A stretch of 64,000 nucleotides of DNA, taken from positions 682,001 through 746,000 of the forward strand of contig NZ_CP157456.1 in assembly GCF_041549525.1 (NCBI RefSeq), given 5' to 3'. This stretch comes from Paenarthrobacter aurescens (GTDB lineage Bacteria; Actinomycetota; Actinomycetes; Actinomycetales; Micrococcaceae). Shown here piece after piece: positions 16,655 to 25,190 of the stretch (its first letter is position 1; every line of letters starts with the position of its first letter). The notes under the pieces were generated by a model. It had not been told where the DNA came from. It searched no databases and was given only the letters and a program-made list of their open reading frames with translations. Both the position numbers and the translations under genes were made by a program.

Positions 16655-17319
16655 TCAAGGTACTGATTGTGGACGACGACTTCATGGTGGCCAAAGTCCA
16701 TGCCGGGTTTATCCAACGGACACCCGGGTTCGCCGTGGTGGGCGTAGCACACACCGGTGGGCAGGCCCTGGTGGAAACCGAACGGTTGCAGCCGGACCTG
16801 GTGCTGCTGGATATCCATCTTCCGGACATCAACGGCTTGGAGCTTATGCACCAGCTTCGCGACGTAGCCCCGGACCTTGACGTCCTGGTGATCAGCGCAG
16901 CCAGGGAAGTGGAAACCGTTCGGAAGGCCCTGCGCGGCGGGATTGTGCACTATCTCATCAAACCGTTCTCCCAAACCGATCTGCACGAGCGACTGGAGCA
17001 CTACCTCAGCGCCTACCAAGGCCTGGACGCCTCCAAAGTGGAGGCCGAGCAGTCCGATGTGAACCGTGTCTTCGGGTTGAGTGTTTCTGAGCGGACCCTG
17101 CCAAAAGGCTGCAGTGTGGAGACGCTCGAGCTGGTTGAATCAGCCCTGAAAACAGCACCGGGAGACCTCTCCGCAGCGGAGCTGGCCGAGCAGCTCGGCA
17201 CGTCCCGGGTCAGCGCACGCCGTTACCTGGAGTACCTCCACGACGAGGGGGCGCTGGAGGTCAGACTCAAGTACGGCGTCGGACGTCCTGAAAGGCGCTA
17301 CGTGCTGAAAGGGCGGTGA
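16651..17319 (+). CDS. CitB/DcuR-type response regulator
   Basis: A 222-residue regulator: receiver domain with acidic pocket DDD at residues 8-10, phosphorylated Asp54 (VLLDIHLPD) and Lys104 (LIKPFSQ), then a C-terminal winged-helix part with DLSAAELAEQLGTSRVSARRYLEYL as helix-turn-helix. This is the usual partner of CitA-type kinases and often activates citrate or C4-dicarboxylate transport genes. Starts with GTG inside the kinase stop (GTGA). Its likely target is the tctCBA promoter. Confidence 0.9.
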   Translation: MIKVLIVDDDFMVAKVHAGFIQRTPGFAVVGVAHTGGQALVETERLQPDLVLLDIHLPDINGLELMHQLRDVAPDLDVLVISAAREVETVRKALRGGIVHYLIKPFSQTDLHERLEHYLSAYQGLDASKVEAEQSDVNRVFGLSVSERTLPKGCSVETLELVESALKTAPGDLSAAELAEQLGTSRVSARRYLEYLHDEGALEVRLKYGVGRPERRYVLKGR

Positions 17320-17337
17320 ACAGTACGTCACCGCCTG

Positions 17338-17376
17338 AAGCAGGGTGGGTTCCTCACACAGGAACCCACCCTGCTT
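17338..17376. terminator. Bidirectional terminator after the response regulator
   Basis: AAGCAGGGTGGGTTCCT at 17338-17354 and its exact complement at 17360-17376 form a 17-bp stem with loop CACAC. It ends in CTTTA on the + strand and lies between two converging genes. Confidence 0.85.
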
Positions 17377-17388
17377 TATGAGTGGCTC

Positions 17389-17973
17389 CTAATCTGACGC
17401 GTTCGTGCCGGCGCGACGACGTGCCACCACTACGGTTGCAGCGCCTGCCGCGAGCACGCCGGCACCAGCCAGGCCCCACGTAACCATGCCGGAATCGGCC
17501 GGAATGGCTGCAGCATCAGCCGCCGTCCCTGCATCGGTAACACTGGAGGCGGCAACGAAATCGGACCCACCCTTGCCCTTGCCGTTATTTCCGCCCCCAT
17601 GATTGCCGTTGTTTACAGCGACGCGTGCGGAGCGGATATTGCCGGATGTGGCACCGACGGCGGAAATTATGTAGCTGCCCGCGTTTTCGAAGGTGATGTC
17701 AGCGGAGATGGTGCCATTGCCGTCGGCGACGACGCTGATGGGGGCCGGAGGGGTTCCCTGCGGGCCACCTCTCTTCTCAAAAGTGATATTCACGGTCTCG
17801 CCGGGGATGTATCCGCCGCCGGAAAAGGTGATCGTTTCGCCGCGATTGATGGTGCCGTCCGTAACGGTTCCCTGCTCATCGCCTGGTGCTGGATAGGTGC
17901 TGGCCATGGCCGACGAGGCGCTAGCGAACATGACAGTTCCTGCGAGCATAATTGTTGCAATGGTTTTTCTCAT
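17389..17973 (-). CDS. Secreted or wall-associated surface protein with C-terminal membrane anchor
   Basis: A 194-residue protein of unknown function. From the ATG at 17973 (AGGGGAAC upstream) it has a Sec signal (MRKTIATIMLAGTVMFASASSAMA). A beta-rich Ig-like domain follows at about residues 25-110 (TITFSGGGYIPGETVNITFEKR), then a Gly/Asn/Lys-rich linker, and a C-terminal membrane helix ending in ARRRAGTNASD. This is the layout of wall-anchored proteins, but no LPxTG is present; IPADSG stands where a sortase motif would be. A longer upstream frame was rejected because it lacks a signal. Confidence 0.75.
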   Translation of the reverse strand: MRKTIATIMLAGTVMFASASSAMASTYPAPGDEQGTVTDGTINRGETITFSGGGYIPGETVNITFEKRGGPQGTPPAPISVVADGNGTISADITFENAGSYIISAVGATSGNIRSARVAVNNGNHGGGNNGKGKGGSDFVAASSVTDAGTAADAAAIPADSGMVTWGLAGAGVLAAGAATVVVARRRAGTNASD

Positions 17974-18299
17974 TTGTTCCCCTGGGCTAAGTGATGAATT
18001 CAAATTTTGATAGCCGCTAAAAGCGTTATACAAATGCTTTGCCGAAGCCCCCATATGCCTAGCCAGCAAGACGCTATCACCCAGGATCCACCCGTACAAG
18101 ATTCAGGTACGTCAGTTACAAAGAGTTAGCATTCTATTTACCTGACACAGTTGTCTCATTTTGTGACTATTCTACGAGTTTTATGACAGTCTCAACTCAC
18201 TACGTGACAAGGCCAGTTAGGGGCAATTGTAACCAGAGAGTCAGGGCTCCGAATTGGATCAACCTGCGCTTAGGTGGTTGTGCGTACAGGTTCCAGTGC
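17974..18299. other. Intergenic region, AT-richer, no gene seen
   Basis: This 326-base stretch lies between the surface-protein start and the end of the flavin oxidoreductase gene. It is visibly richer in A and T than the flanking genes, which fits a promoter region for the surface-protein gene. I found no convincing reading frame, tRNA or strong inverted repeat in it. Confidence 0.6.
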
Positions 18300-19346
18300 T
18301 CAGGCGGCTGGCGTCCAGCCCAATGCCGGGCCCAACTTTTGCGCGATGTCCGTGAGGATCTGCACGTAGTCCTCGTGTTCGAAGCTGAAGGGCAGCGCGA
18401 ATGCCACCTCGTCCACTTCCTGGAATCCTTGGTGGGCGTACAGTTGCCCGGCAATTTCATCGCTGGTGCCTATGAGGTCCCGTGCAAACATCATGCCCTT
18501 CGGTCCCTGCGGGGACTGTGTGCGGGGAGTGCGTTCGTCCACGTACCGCTGGTACTTCGCCCGTTGGGCGCTGGAAGCAGAATCTGTGGGGATCACTACC
18601 AGGCCCTGCGACACCCGGGCACGCGTGCCGGCTGCAGTGTGCCCGGCTGCAGCGGCAGCCTCGCGGTACGCCCTGATCTGGGATTGCTGGACTTTGGCGA
18701 AGTCCGGTTCCTGGTCCTTGTCCGGGAAGATCACGCTGCTGGACAACAAATTGAAGTCGTTCGTTCCGGCCCATACGGCAGACTTCATGCTTCCTGCCCC
18801 GTACCAAAGACGGCTGCGCAGGCCGGGCGAGTGTGGCTCTACACGGTTGGAGAACTCCTCCACAACGCCTTGCTTACCGGAGAAGTCGCGTACTTTTTCG
18901 CCTGCAACCAGACGGGCGAACCGGTCCACGCGGGCATAGGAGAAGTCCTCCGTTTCCGAAGAATCCGGGTACAGATCATGCTTCACGGTGTCGTAGTGCA
19001 TTGGTTCGCCCACGCTAATCCCGGGATTAATGCGACCCCCGGAGAGCAGATCCACCGTGGCCAGATCCTCCGCCAACCGCAATGGGTTCTCCCATCCAAG
19101 CGGAGTGACCGCGGTACCGAGCTCAATCCTTGACGTGCGCTGGCTGGCGGCGGCCATCACCGCCACGGGGGAGGAGATGCCGAACTGCAGGTGCCGGTGC
19201 CTCAACCAGGCGCTGTCAAACCCCAGTTGCTCACCGAGCTCAATGATCTCCAGCGTGGACCGGTGGCCGGCAGCCGGATCATCGGGGTGGAACAGGCCGA
19301 TGGTGAGGAATCCAAGTTTGCGGAGGGGATGTTCGGGAGTGGGCAT
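18300..19346 (-). CDS. LLM-class flavin-dependent oxidoreductase
   Basis: A 348-residue luciferase-like monooxygenase-fold protein. Family features include LGFDSAWLRHRHLQFGISSPVAVMAAASQRTSRIELGTAV in the first third and LAEDLATVDLLSGGRINPGISVG after it. Such enzymes use reduced FMN or F420 on diverse substrates. It is the last gene of the minus-strand operon that starts at 24972 and follows the heme-degrading-domain protein by 29 bases. Its part in the pathway of the operon is unknown; oxidation of a keto-sugar or detoxification are possibilities. Confidence 0.85.
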   Translation of the reverse strand: MPTPEHPLRKLGFLTIGLFHPDDPAAGHRSTLEIIELGEQLGFDSAWLRHRHLQFGISSPVAVMAAASQRTSRIELGTAVTPLGWENPLRLAEDLATVDLLSGGRINPGISVGEPMHYDTVKHDLYPDSSETEDFSYARVDRFARLVAGEKVRDFSGKQGVVEEFSNRVEPHSPGLRSRLWYGAGSMKSAVWAGTNDFNLLSSSVIFPDKDQEPDFAKVQQSQIRAYREAAAAAGHTAAGTRARVSQGLVVIPTDSASSAQRAKYQRYVDERTPRTQSPQGPKGMMFARDLIGTSDEIAGQLYAHQGFQEVDEVAFALPFSFEHEDYVQILTDIAQKLGPALGWTPAA

Positions 19347-19375
19347 GGTCTTCCTTCGCGTAGTACCGGCGGCTA

Positions 19376-19846
19376 CTAAACCCCTACCGTCTTCAAGTAA
19401 TTCCGGATCCCGTCCACCACCATCTGGTGGTCCTCGTCAGAGCTCAGCCCGGAAACAGTGACAGCGCCGATCACGCCGGCGCCTCTCACCCGGATGGGGA
19501 AGGAACCGCCCGCCAGGGTGTAGTCCTCCGGAGCCAGCCACCCGCCGCCGAGCGGGTTGCGCGCGGAAAATTGTTCTCCCAGCAAGGCCGTGCTGTGCTC
19601 GAACCGCAGCACCGAAGCGGACTTGCGGCGGATCCATTCCTCCTGGTCTGAGGTGGCTCCGGGCAGGACGCAGCGGAACAGCACAACGTTGTGGCGGCGG
19701 ATATCAATGGCAACGCCAAGCTCCGAGGCGATGGCGTGGTTGGCGATCAATGAACCCAGCCGCCAGGCGTCGTGATGATCGAAGGAAGCGAAGACCAGTT
19801 CCTCTTCCTGTTGACGGAGTTCGGCAAGACGCGGTGATTCGGTCAT
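19376..19846 (-). CDS. Heme-degrading-domain / UPF0303 (HbpS-like) protein
   Basis: A 156-residue protein of the Haem_degrading (DUF336-like) fold. Recognisable segments are FDHHDAWRLGSLIANHAI at about residue 22, the central GGSFPIR, and the GVIGAVTVSGL near the end. Members bind heme or cobalamin or act as small accessory proteins in catabolic operons; true catalytic activity is shown for few. Its start overlaps the stop of the upstream Gfo/Idh/MocA gene (ATGA), so it belongs to the sugar operon. No signal peptide; probably cytoplasmic. Confidence 0.8.
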   Translation of the reverse strand: MTESPRLAELRQQEEELVFASFDHHDAWRLGSLIANHAIASELGVAIDIRRHNVVLFRCVLPGATSDQEEWIRRKSASVLRFEHSTALLGEQFSARNPLGGGWLAPEDYTLAGGSFPIRVRGAGVIGAVTVSGLSSDEDHQMVVDGIRNYLKTVGV

Positions 19847-20871
19847 GACTGGTTTCCTTCCACAACGGCATCTGAGTCATAGCGAAGCCCGATCTGCTCA
19901 CGGATCTCGTCCATGGCAGCCATGATGGCCACGGTCTCAGCGGGAGGCAGCATGGTCCCGGCAGTCTCGCCCGAGCGGATCAGGCGTTCCATCTCAGCGG
20001 CCTGGTACTGCATACCCCGGCTGCTGACAGCTTGTTCGTATCGCTCAACAACAGCGCCATCAACGGCAAAAACCGTGAAGGGCACCGGGTTGTACCAAGT
20101 GTGCTCGATCTCGATCCAACCTTCGGTCCCTATCACCATGGCACGGTTGGCACTGGCGGCGTCCAGCTCGCAATCAACAATGGCCTGGGCGCCGCCGGCG
20201 TATTCGAAGATCGCTGCCGTCTGGCGATCCACGCCCGTTGCGGACATGGAGGCGCTGGCCACGATTGATGCAGGCGTGCCTAGGATGTCAAAGGCAAAGG
20301 AGATCGGATAAATACCGAGGTCCAGCAACGCTCCGCCGCCCAAGGCAGGATCATTCAACCGGTGCGCTGGGTCCTTGGGAAGGCTCTGGTTGTGGGTGGC
20401 CACTACCTTGCGAACCTCTCCAATGGTGCCGGCAGCGATGAGCTCCCGGATTCGGATCATGTGCGGCAGGAACCGGGTCCACATGGCTTCCAGGGCCACA
20501 AGCCCCTTGGCCGCCGCCAGGTCAATAATCTCCTGAGCCTGGCGTGCATTCATGGTGAATGCCTTCTCCACCAGCACGTGCTTGCCGGCGTTCAATGCCA
20601 GGAGAGCATTTGCGTGATGGAAAGGGTGTGGCGTGGCGATGTAGACGACGTCCACCAAGGGGTCGGCAACAAGGTCCTCGTAGCTGCCGTGCGCTGTGGC
20701 CACGCCGTACTCCTCAGCGAACACCTCACTGGACTCCGCAGAGCGCGAACCCACGGCCTGAACCGTGAACCCGTTCTCCTTCAAGTCCTTGGTCTGGAGT
20801 CCGGCAATGAATCCTGTGCCGAGGATGCCCCAGCGGATTGTGCCATCGGAGGTGCCGTTGCTGAGGGTCAC
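19843..20871 (-). CDS. Gfo/Idh/MocA-family NAD(P)-dependent oxidoreductase (third of three)
   Basis: A 342-residue two-domain dehydrogenase. The N-terminal Rossmann fold begins IRWGILGTGFIAGLQTKDL, with VYIATPHPFHHANALLALNAGKHVLVEKAF carrying the EKP-type lysine (here EKAF), and GLVALEAMWTRFLPH follows. Family members oxidise or reduce sugar and cyclitol hydroxyls. Expected start ATG at 20871. It lies 4 bases after the isomerase gene at 20876 and overlaps the HbpS-like gene. One of three paralogues in this operon; the sequences differ enough to suggest separate steps rather than recent duplication. Confidence 0.9.
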   Translation of the reverse strand: MTLSNGTSDGTIRWGILGTGFIAGLQTKDLKENGFTVQAVGSRSAESSEVFAEEYGVATAHGSYEDLVADPLVDVVYIATPHPFHHANALLALNAGKHVLVEKAFTMNARQAQEIIDLAAAKGLVALEAMWTRFLPHMIRIRELIAAGTIGEVRKVVATHNQSLPKDPAHRLNDPALGGGALLDLGIYPISFAFDILGTPASIVASASMSATGVDRQTAAIFEYAGGAQAIVDCELDAASANRAMVIGTEGWIEIEHTWYNPVPFTVFAVDGAVVERYEQAVSSRGMQYQAAEMERLIRSGETAGTMLPPAETVAIMAAMDEIREQIGLRYDSDAVVEGNQS

Positions 20872-20875
20872 GTGA

Positions 20876-21877
20876 TCAGTCCTTGCTGCTGAAAGCGGCG
20901 TCGAAGGAAGTTTGCGACGCCGGGAAGTCGAACTTTTTCAGCGCGGCCAAAGCTTCGGGTGCCCCGTGGAGGCGGTCCATGCCGGCGTCCTCCCATTCCA
21001 CGGAAATGGGTCCGTCGTATCCGATGGCCGTGAGGGCGCGGAAGGAGGATTCCCACGGCACGTCACCGCGTCCGGCGGAGACGAAGTCCCAGCCTCGGCG
21101 GGGATCGCCCCAGGGCAGGTGTGAGCCCATGACGGTGTTCCGTCCGGTGGGGCGGAGCTTGGTGTCCTTGCAGTCCACGTGGTAGATCCGGTCCTTGAAG
21201 TCCCAGATGAAGGACACAGGATCGATGCCCTGCCACATGAAGTGGGACGGGTCCCAGTTCAGGCCGAAGGCAGGCCGGTGGCCGATCGCTTCGAGGGTCC
21301 GGACGGTGGTCCAGTAGTCGTAGGCGATTTCGGAAGGGTGGACTTCGTGGGCGAAGCGGACCCCGCATTCATCAAAAACGTCAAGGATCGGGTTCCAGCG
21401 ATCAGCGAAGTCCTGGTAGCCGGCCTCGATGACCTTTTCCGGGACCGGCGGGAACATGGCCACGTACTGCCAGATGGAGGAACCGGTAAATCCGACGACC
21501 GTGTCCACGCCCAGGGCGCGGGCAAGGCGGGCGGTGTGCTTCATTTCCTCCGCAGCGCGCTGGCGGACACCTTCGGGTTCGCCGTCGCCCCACACCCGCG
21601 AGCCAACAATGGCTTCGTGGCGGAAGTCGATGGGGTCATCGCACACAGCCTGGCCCTTGAGGTGGTTGGAGATGGCCCAAACCTTCAGGTTGTACTTCTC
21701 CAGGACAGCGAGCTTGGACTCGACGTAGCCGGGCTCGTCCCAGCGCCAGGCGTCCAGGTGGTCTCCGGAGACGGCGATTTCCAGGCCGTCGTAGCCCCAG
21801 CCGGAAGCGAGCCGTGCAACTTCCTCGAAGGGAAGATCGGCCCACTGGCCGGTGAACAGGGTGTACGGGCGGGGCAT
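20876..21877 (-). CDS. Sugar phosphate isomerase/epimerase (xylose isomerase-like TIM barrel)
   Basis: A 333-residue AP-endonuclease-2/xylose-isomerase-fold protein. Metal-ligand segments typical of this fold are visible: FAHEVHPSEIAYD, GLNWDPSHFMWQGID, IYHVDCKDTKL and ISVEWEDAGMDR near the end. Such proteins isomerise, epimerise or dehydrate sugars and cyclitols (IolE, IolH and relatives). The start was set at 21877 behind GGAGCC; the Gfo/Idh/MocA gene ends 2 bases away. Two such proteins and three dehydrogenases in one operon point to a keto-sugar or cyclitol pathway. Confidence 0.87.
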   Translation of the reverse strand: MPRPYTLFTGQWADLPFEEVARLASGWGYDGLEIAVSGDHLDAWRWDEPGYVESKLAVLEKYNLKVWAISNHLKGQAVCDDPIDFRHEAIVGSRVWGDGEPEGVRQRAAEEMKHTARLARALGVDTVVGFTGSSIWQYVAMFPPVPEKVIEAGYQDFADRWNPILDVFDECGVRFAHEVHPSEIAYDYWTTVRTLEAIGHRPAFGLNWDPSHFMWQGIDPVSFIWDFKDRIYHVDCKDTKLRPTGRNTVMGSHLPWGDPRRGWDFVSAGRGDVPWESSFRALTAIGYDGPISVEWEDAGMDRLHGAPEALAALKKFDFPASQTSFDAAFSSKD

Positions 21878-21878
21878 G

Positions 21879-23060
21879 TCAGGCTCCTTCAATAACAGTG
21901 CTGGTTGCCCTTGCAGGCAGCTGGATCAATGAACTCTTGGCGGCAGCGGACTCTTCCACGGCGGCCAGGATGTACTGGACGTTCAGGCCCTCTTCAAACG
22001 ACGGCGACGGCGACTCTCCGGCCGCGATCGCGGTGAGGAAATCACGGATCTGGTGCGTGAAGGTGTGCTCCCAGCCGATGATGTGACCCTGCGGCCACCA
22101 AGCCCCCAAGTAAGGGTGTTCGGGTTCGTTGACCAGGATCCTTCGGAAGCCCTGCTCGCGGACAGGCACTGTGGCGTCCATGAAATAGAGTTCGTTCAGG
22201 TTCTCAAGATCGAACGTCAGCGAACCAAGGGAACCGTAGATTTCGATCCTCAGGGAGTTCTTCTGGCCGGTGGCTACCCGGGACGCTTCCACCGAGGCGA
22301 TTGCTCCTGAGGCGAGCGAGAGGTTAACCCAGGCGGCGTCGTCGACCGTTACATCTTCCAGCGCGCCTGCCGTAGGACCGGGGCGCTGATCCACGAACGT
22401 CTGGAGGCGGCCGGAGACCTCGGTGACGGAATCGTCCAGGAGGTACAGGATCTGGTCGATGGCGTGGGAGGCGATGTCTCCCAGCGCGCCGGATCCGGCG
22501 GTCTCCTTGCGGAGGCGCCACGTCATGGGGGACTCGGCATCGGTCAGCCAGTCCTGCAGGTACGCGGCGCGAACATGGCGAACGGTGCCAAGGCGCCCCT
22601 CGGCAATCAGTTCACGCGCCAGCGCCAGGGCAGGGACGCGGCGGTAGTTGAAGCCGATCATCGACTGCACGCCGCGCGCCCGGGCTTTCGCGGCGGCCGC
22701 CGTCATCAGTTCTGCCTCGCCGAGGGTGTTGGCCAAGGGCTTTTCCACCAGGACGTGCTTGCCGGCTTCCAATGCGGCGGTGGCAATCTCAGCGTGCATC
22801 CAGCCCGGCGCGCAGATGTCGACAATGTGGATGTCGTCCCGCTCAATGACGGAACGCCAATCGGTGGCGGACTCGGCCCAGCCATACTTTGCAGCTGCTT
22901 CGGAGACGGCGTCCGCGTCCCTGCCTACCAGCACTTTCTGCTCGAAGGCCGGAACGTCAAAGAAACTGGCCACGTTCCGCCACGCATTCGAGTGGGCCTT
23001 GCCCATGAATGCGTAACCGATTGCGGCAACACCCAACGGCGTGTTTGAAGAGGTAGTCAT
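21879..23060 (-). CDS. Gfo/Idh/MocA-family oxidoreductase (second of three)
   Basis: A 393-residue dehydrogenase. The Rossmann part starts LGVAAIGYAFMGKAHSNAWRN; the nucleotide and catalytic region includes IVDICAPGWMHAEIATAALEAGKHVLVEKPLANTLGEAE with the conserved EKP. The C-terminal beta-sheet domain contains SHAIDQILYLLDD, and GDIASHAIDQ carries the usual active-site His. The starting ATG lies 17 bases after the end of the upstream paralogue. Substrate unknown; myo-inositol, glucoside or other sugar hydroxyls are typical for this subgroup. Confidence 0.9.
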   Translation of the reverse strand: MTTSSNTPLGVAAIGYAFMGKAHSNAWRNVASFFDVPAFEQKVLVGRDADAVSEAAAKYGWAESATDWRSVIERDDIHIVDICAPGWMHAEIATAALEAGKHVLVEKPLANTLGEAELMTAAAAKARARGVQSMIGFNYRRVPALALARELIAEGRLGTVRHVRAAYLQDWLTDAESPMTWRLRKETAGSGALGDIASHAIDQILYLLDDSVTEVSGRLQTFVDQRPGPTAGALEDVTVDDAAWVNLSLASGAIASVEASRVATGQKNSLRIEIYGSLGSLTFDLENLNELYFMDATVPVREQGFRRILVNEPEHPYLGAWWPQGHIIGWEHTFTHQIRDFLTAIAAGESPSPSFEEGLNVQYILAAVEESAAAKSSLIQLPARATSTVIEGA

Positions 23061-23077
23061 AGTGTTCCTCGCCGGTT

Positions 23078-24199
23078 CTAGAGCGTCGCTGTTTCGGGCG
23101 CCCAGTCCTCAGGGAGGGCCTCGGAAGCGGGGGCGTTGGAGGTGACGTCCACAAAAGTGCCGGATTCCACCGATTCGGTGATGGAGACCATGGTGTCCAG
23201 CACGTGGTAGGCCAGTTCACCGGTAGCGCGGTGCGAACCACCGGAGCGGATGGCGCGGGCCATGTCCAGGGCGCCCATCCCGCGGCCGTTCGCGGGTCCG
23301 GTGGCGGGGATGATCTCGGGTTCTTCCTTACCCGGACGCCAGAGCTTGAGGTCGCCGTCAAAGTAGTTGGGGTCCGGGAGGGACAGGGTGGCTTCGGAGC
23401 CGGTGATCTCAACAAAGCCCATGCGCTGGCGCGGGGATTCGAAGGAGAAGACGCTGTGTGAGGACTGGCCGCCCTCGAACTGCGCCATCGCGGAGACATG
23501 CGTGGGGACCTCGACGGCGAATTCCTCGCCGGCCTTCGGACCGGAACCAATGATGCGCGTTGCCTTTGCCGAGGAGCCGACGGCGGCCACCTTACGGACC
23601 GAGCCGAACGTCTGGACCAGTGCGGTGAGGTAGTACGGGCCCATGTCGAACAGGGGGCCGGCACCGTGCTGGAACAGGAAGGCGGGGTTGGGGTGCCATG
23701 ACTCCGGGCCAGGGGTCTGGAAGGTGGTCATGCCGGTCAGCGGTGTGCCAATATCGCCGCGTTCAATGATGCGGCGTGCGGTCTGAAGGCCGGCGCCAAG
23801 GAAGGTATCAGGAGCGGTGCCCAGGCGGATTCCGGCGGCGTCCGCTGCTTTGAGCAGTTCCAGCCCGGATTCGCGGTCCAGGGAGAAGGGCTTCTCGGTC
23901 CACACGTGCTTGCCGGCGTTCACCGCTGCGGTGGCAACTTCCACGTGCGCTGCCGGGATGGTGAGGTTGATGATGAGCTCGACGTCGGGATGGTTCAGCG
24001 CCAGCTCCGGCGTACCGAACTCGGCGATCCCGTACTCCTTGGCGCGGGCCTCGGCTGTTTCGACGAAGAGGTCCGCGACCACCAGGACTTTCAGGTCAGG
24101 GAAGACCGTGAGGTTGTCCAGGTACTGCTTGCTGATGTTTCCCGCGCCAATGACGGCAACGCCCACGGGGCCTTTACGGGTTGAGGGGGAGAAGCTCAC
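23078..24199 (-). CDS. Gfo/Idh/MocA-family oxidoreductase (first of three)
   Basis: A 373-residue dehydrogenase with Rossmann start VGVAVIGAGNISKQYLDNL, then LIINLTIPAAHVEVATAAVNAGKHVWTEKPFSLDRESG holding the EKP motif. GAGPLFDMGPYYLTALVQTFG is the substrate-binding region seen in sugar dehydrogenases that act on galactose or glucosides. Its start overlaps the end of the isomerase gene at 24196 (ATGA). Cytoplasmic; part of the ROK-controlled operon. Confidence 0.9.
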   Translation of the reverse strand: MSFSPSTRKGPVGVAVIGAGNISKQYLDNLTVFPDLKVLVVADLFVETAEARAKEYGIAEFGTPELALNHPDVELIINLTIPAAHVEVATAAVNAGKHVWTEKPFSLDRESGLELLKAADAAGIRLGTAPDTFLGAGLQTARRIIERGDIGTPLTGMTTFQTPGPESWHPNPAFLFQHGAGPLFDMGPYYLTALVQTFGSVRKVAAVGSSAKATRIIGSGPKAGEEFAVEVPTHVSAMAQFEGGQSSHSVFSFESPRQRMGFVEITGSEATLSLPDPNYFDGDLKLWRPGKEEPEIIPATGPANGRGMGALDMARAIRSGGSHRATGELAYHVLDTMVSITESVESGTFVDVTSNAPASEALPEDWAPETATL

Positions 24200-24972
24200 G
24201 CCTGTACTCCTTCTGCGGTCTGGTTGCCGGCTGCGTCTGCGCTGGCTGCGGCGGTGAGGTACGCCAGGCTCTCGGTGATGCCTTCGAAAATGTCGCCGGA
24301 GTAGTCGTCGAATTCCACCACGCCAACTTCAAGGGACTTTGCTGCGGCGATCACGTCCAGGACCGGAACGGTGCCCTGGCCTGCCGGTTGCTGGGCTTTG
24401 GTGTCAGTAGTGGCCGGGCCGTCCTTGATGTGGATGAGTTTCACCCGGTCGCCCAAACGGGCCAGCAGCTCCACCGGGTCCTGGCCGCCGACGGCTACCC
24501 AGTAGGTGTCCACTTCCAGCACCAGTTCCGGGTCAAGCAAACCTTCGAGGTACTCCAGGGCGGTCTTGCCTTCGATGATGGACTCCAGCTCCCAGGCGTG
24601 GTTGTGGTAGCCCACGCGGATGCCGTACTCAGCACCCTTCTTCGCGGCTGCGTTGAGTTTGGCAGCGGTGGCCTGGATGTCCTCGGCGGACTGCCAGTGC
24701 TCGGCCGGGAGGAACGGATCAATGACCGTGGTGATGCCCAGTTCCTTGGCTGCGGCGAAAATCTGGTCCTGGTCCTGAGAGAGCAGTGGAGCGTGCCCGG
24801 ATGGCGCCGTCAGGCCGTTCTCCTTCAAAGCCCGGCCAAGCTCAGAAGCTGTGGCCACAAAGTTGTACGGTTCCACCTGCGTGAAACCGATCTCGGCAAC
24901 CCTCTTGATTGTTCCCGGCAGGTCCTCTCCGATGGCATCGCGGAGGGTGTACAGCTGGAGTGAGTAAGACAT
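24196..24972 (-). CDS. Sugar phosphate isomerase/epimerase, first gene of the sugar operon
   Basis: A 258-residue TIM-barrel protein of the xylose-isomerase-like group, starting MSYSLQLYTLRDAI. Metal-site segments include YHNHAWELE, LVLEVDTYWVAVGGQDP, KLIHIKDGP and VGVVEFDDYSGD. The pattern YHNH...EVD...HIKD is common in enzymes that act on 3-keto sugars or inosose, but function is not secure. First gene of the operon, opposite the ROK regulator; ATG at 24972 behind AAAAGGAA. Confidence 0.87.
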   Translation of the reverse strand: MSYSLQLYTLRDAIGEDLPGTIKRVAEIGFTQVEPYNFVATASELGRALKENGLTAPSGHAPLLSQDQDQIFAAAKELGITTVIDPFLPAEHWQSAEDIQATAAKLNAAAKKGAEYGIRVGYHNHAWELESIIEGKTALEYLEGLLDPELVLEVDTYWVAVGGQDPVELLARLGDRVKLIHIKDGPATTDTKAQQPAGQGTVPVLDVIAAAKSLEVGVVEFDDYSGDIFEGITESLAYLTAAASADAAGNQTAEGVQA

Positions 24973-25101
24973 TGGGTTCCTTTTCGGGAGAAGTTTTCCG
25001 CAAAATCAGGGCCTTGGCGCCAGTCTAGTGAGCGCCCCTGAGGGGAGCCACAGATTCCACCCATCAATGGGTGAGTCACCAGCTCTTTTCAGCCTAGAGG
25101 G

Positions 25102-25127
25102 ACTTTTGCCGAGCGTCCAGCAAAAGT
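25102..25127. promoter_or_regulatory. Inverted repeat, candidate ROK operator
   Basis: ACTTTTGC-N10-GCAAAAGT is a perfect 8-bp inverted repeat in the divergent region between the sugar operon and the ROK gene, 64 bases upstream of the ROK start. Spacing and A/T-rich arms resemble sites of other ROK repressors. Confidence 0.5.
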
Positions 25128-25190
25128 TGAAGAAAAACGCTTAAACTTCCGCTGAGTGACACGCATAAGCAATCGTGCTTCACTGAATGC

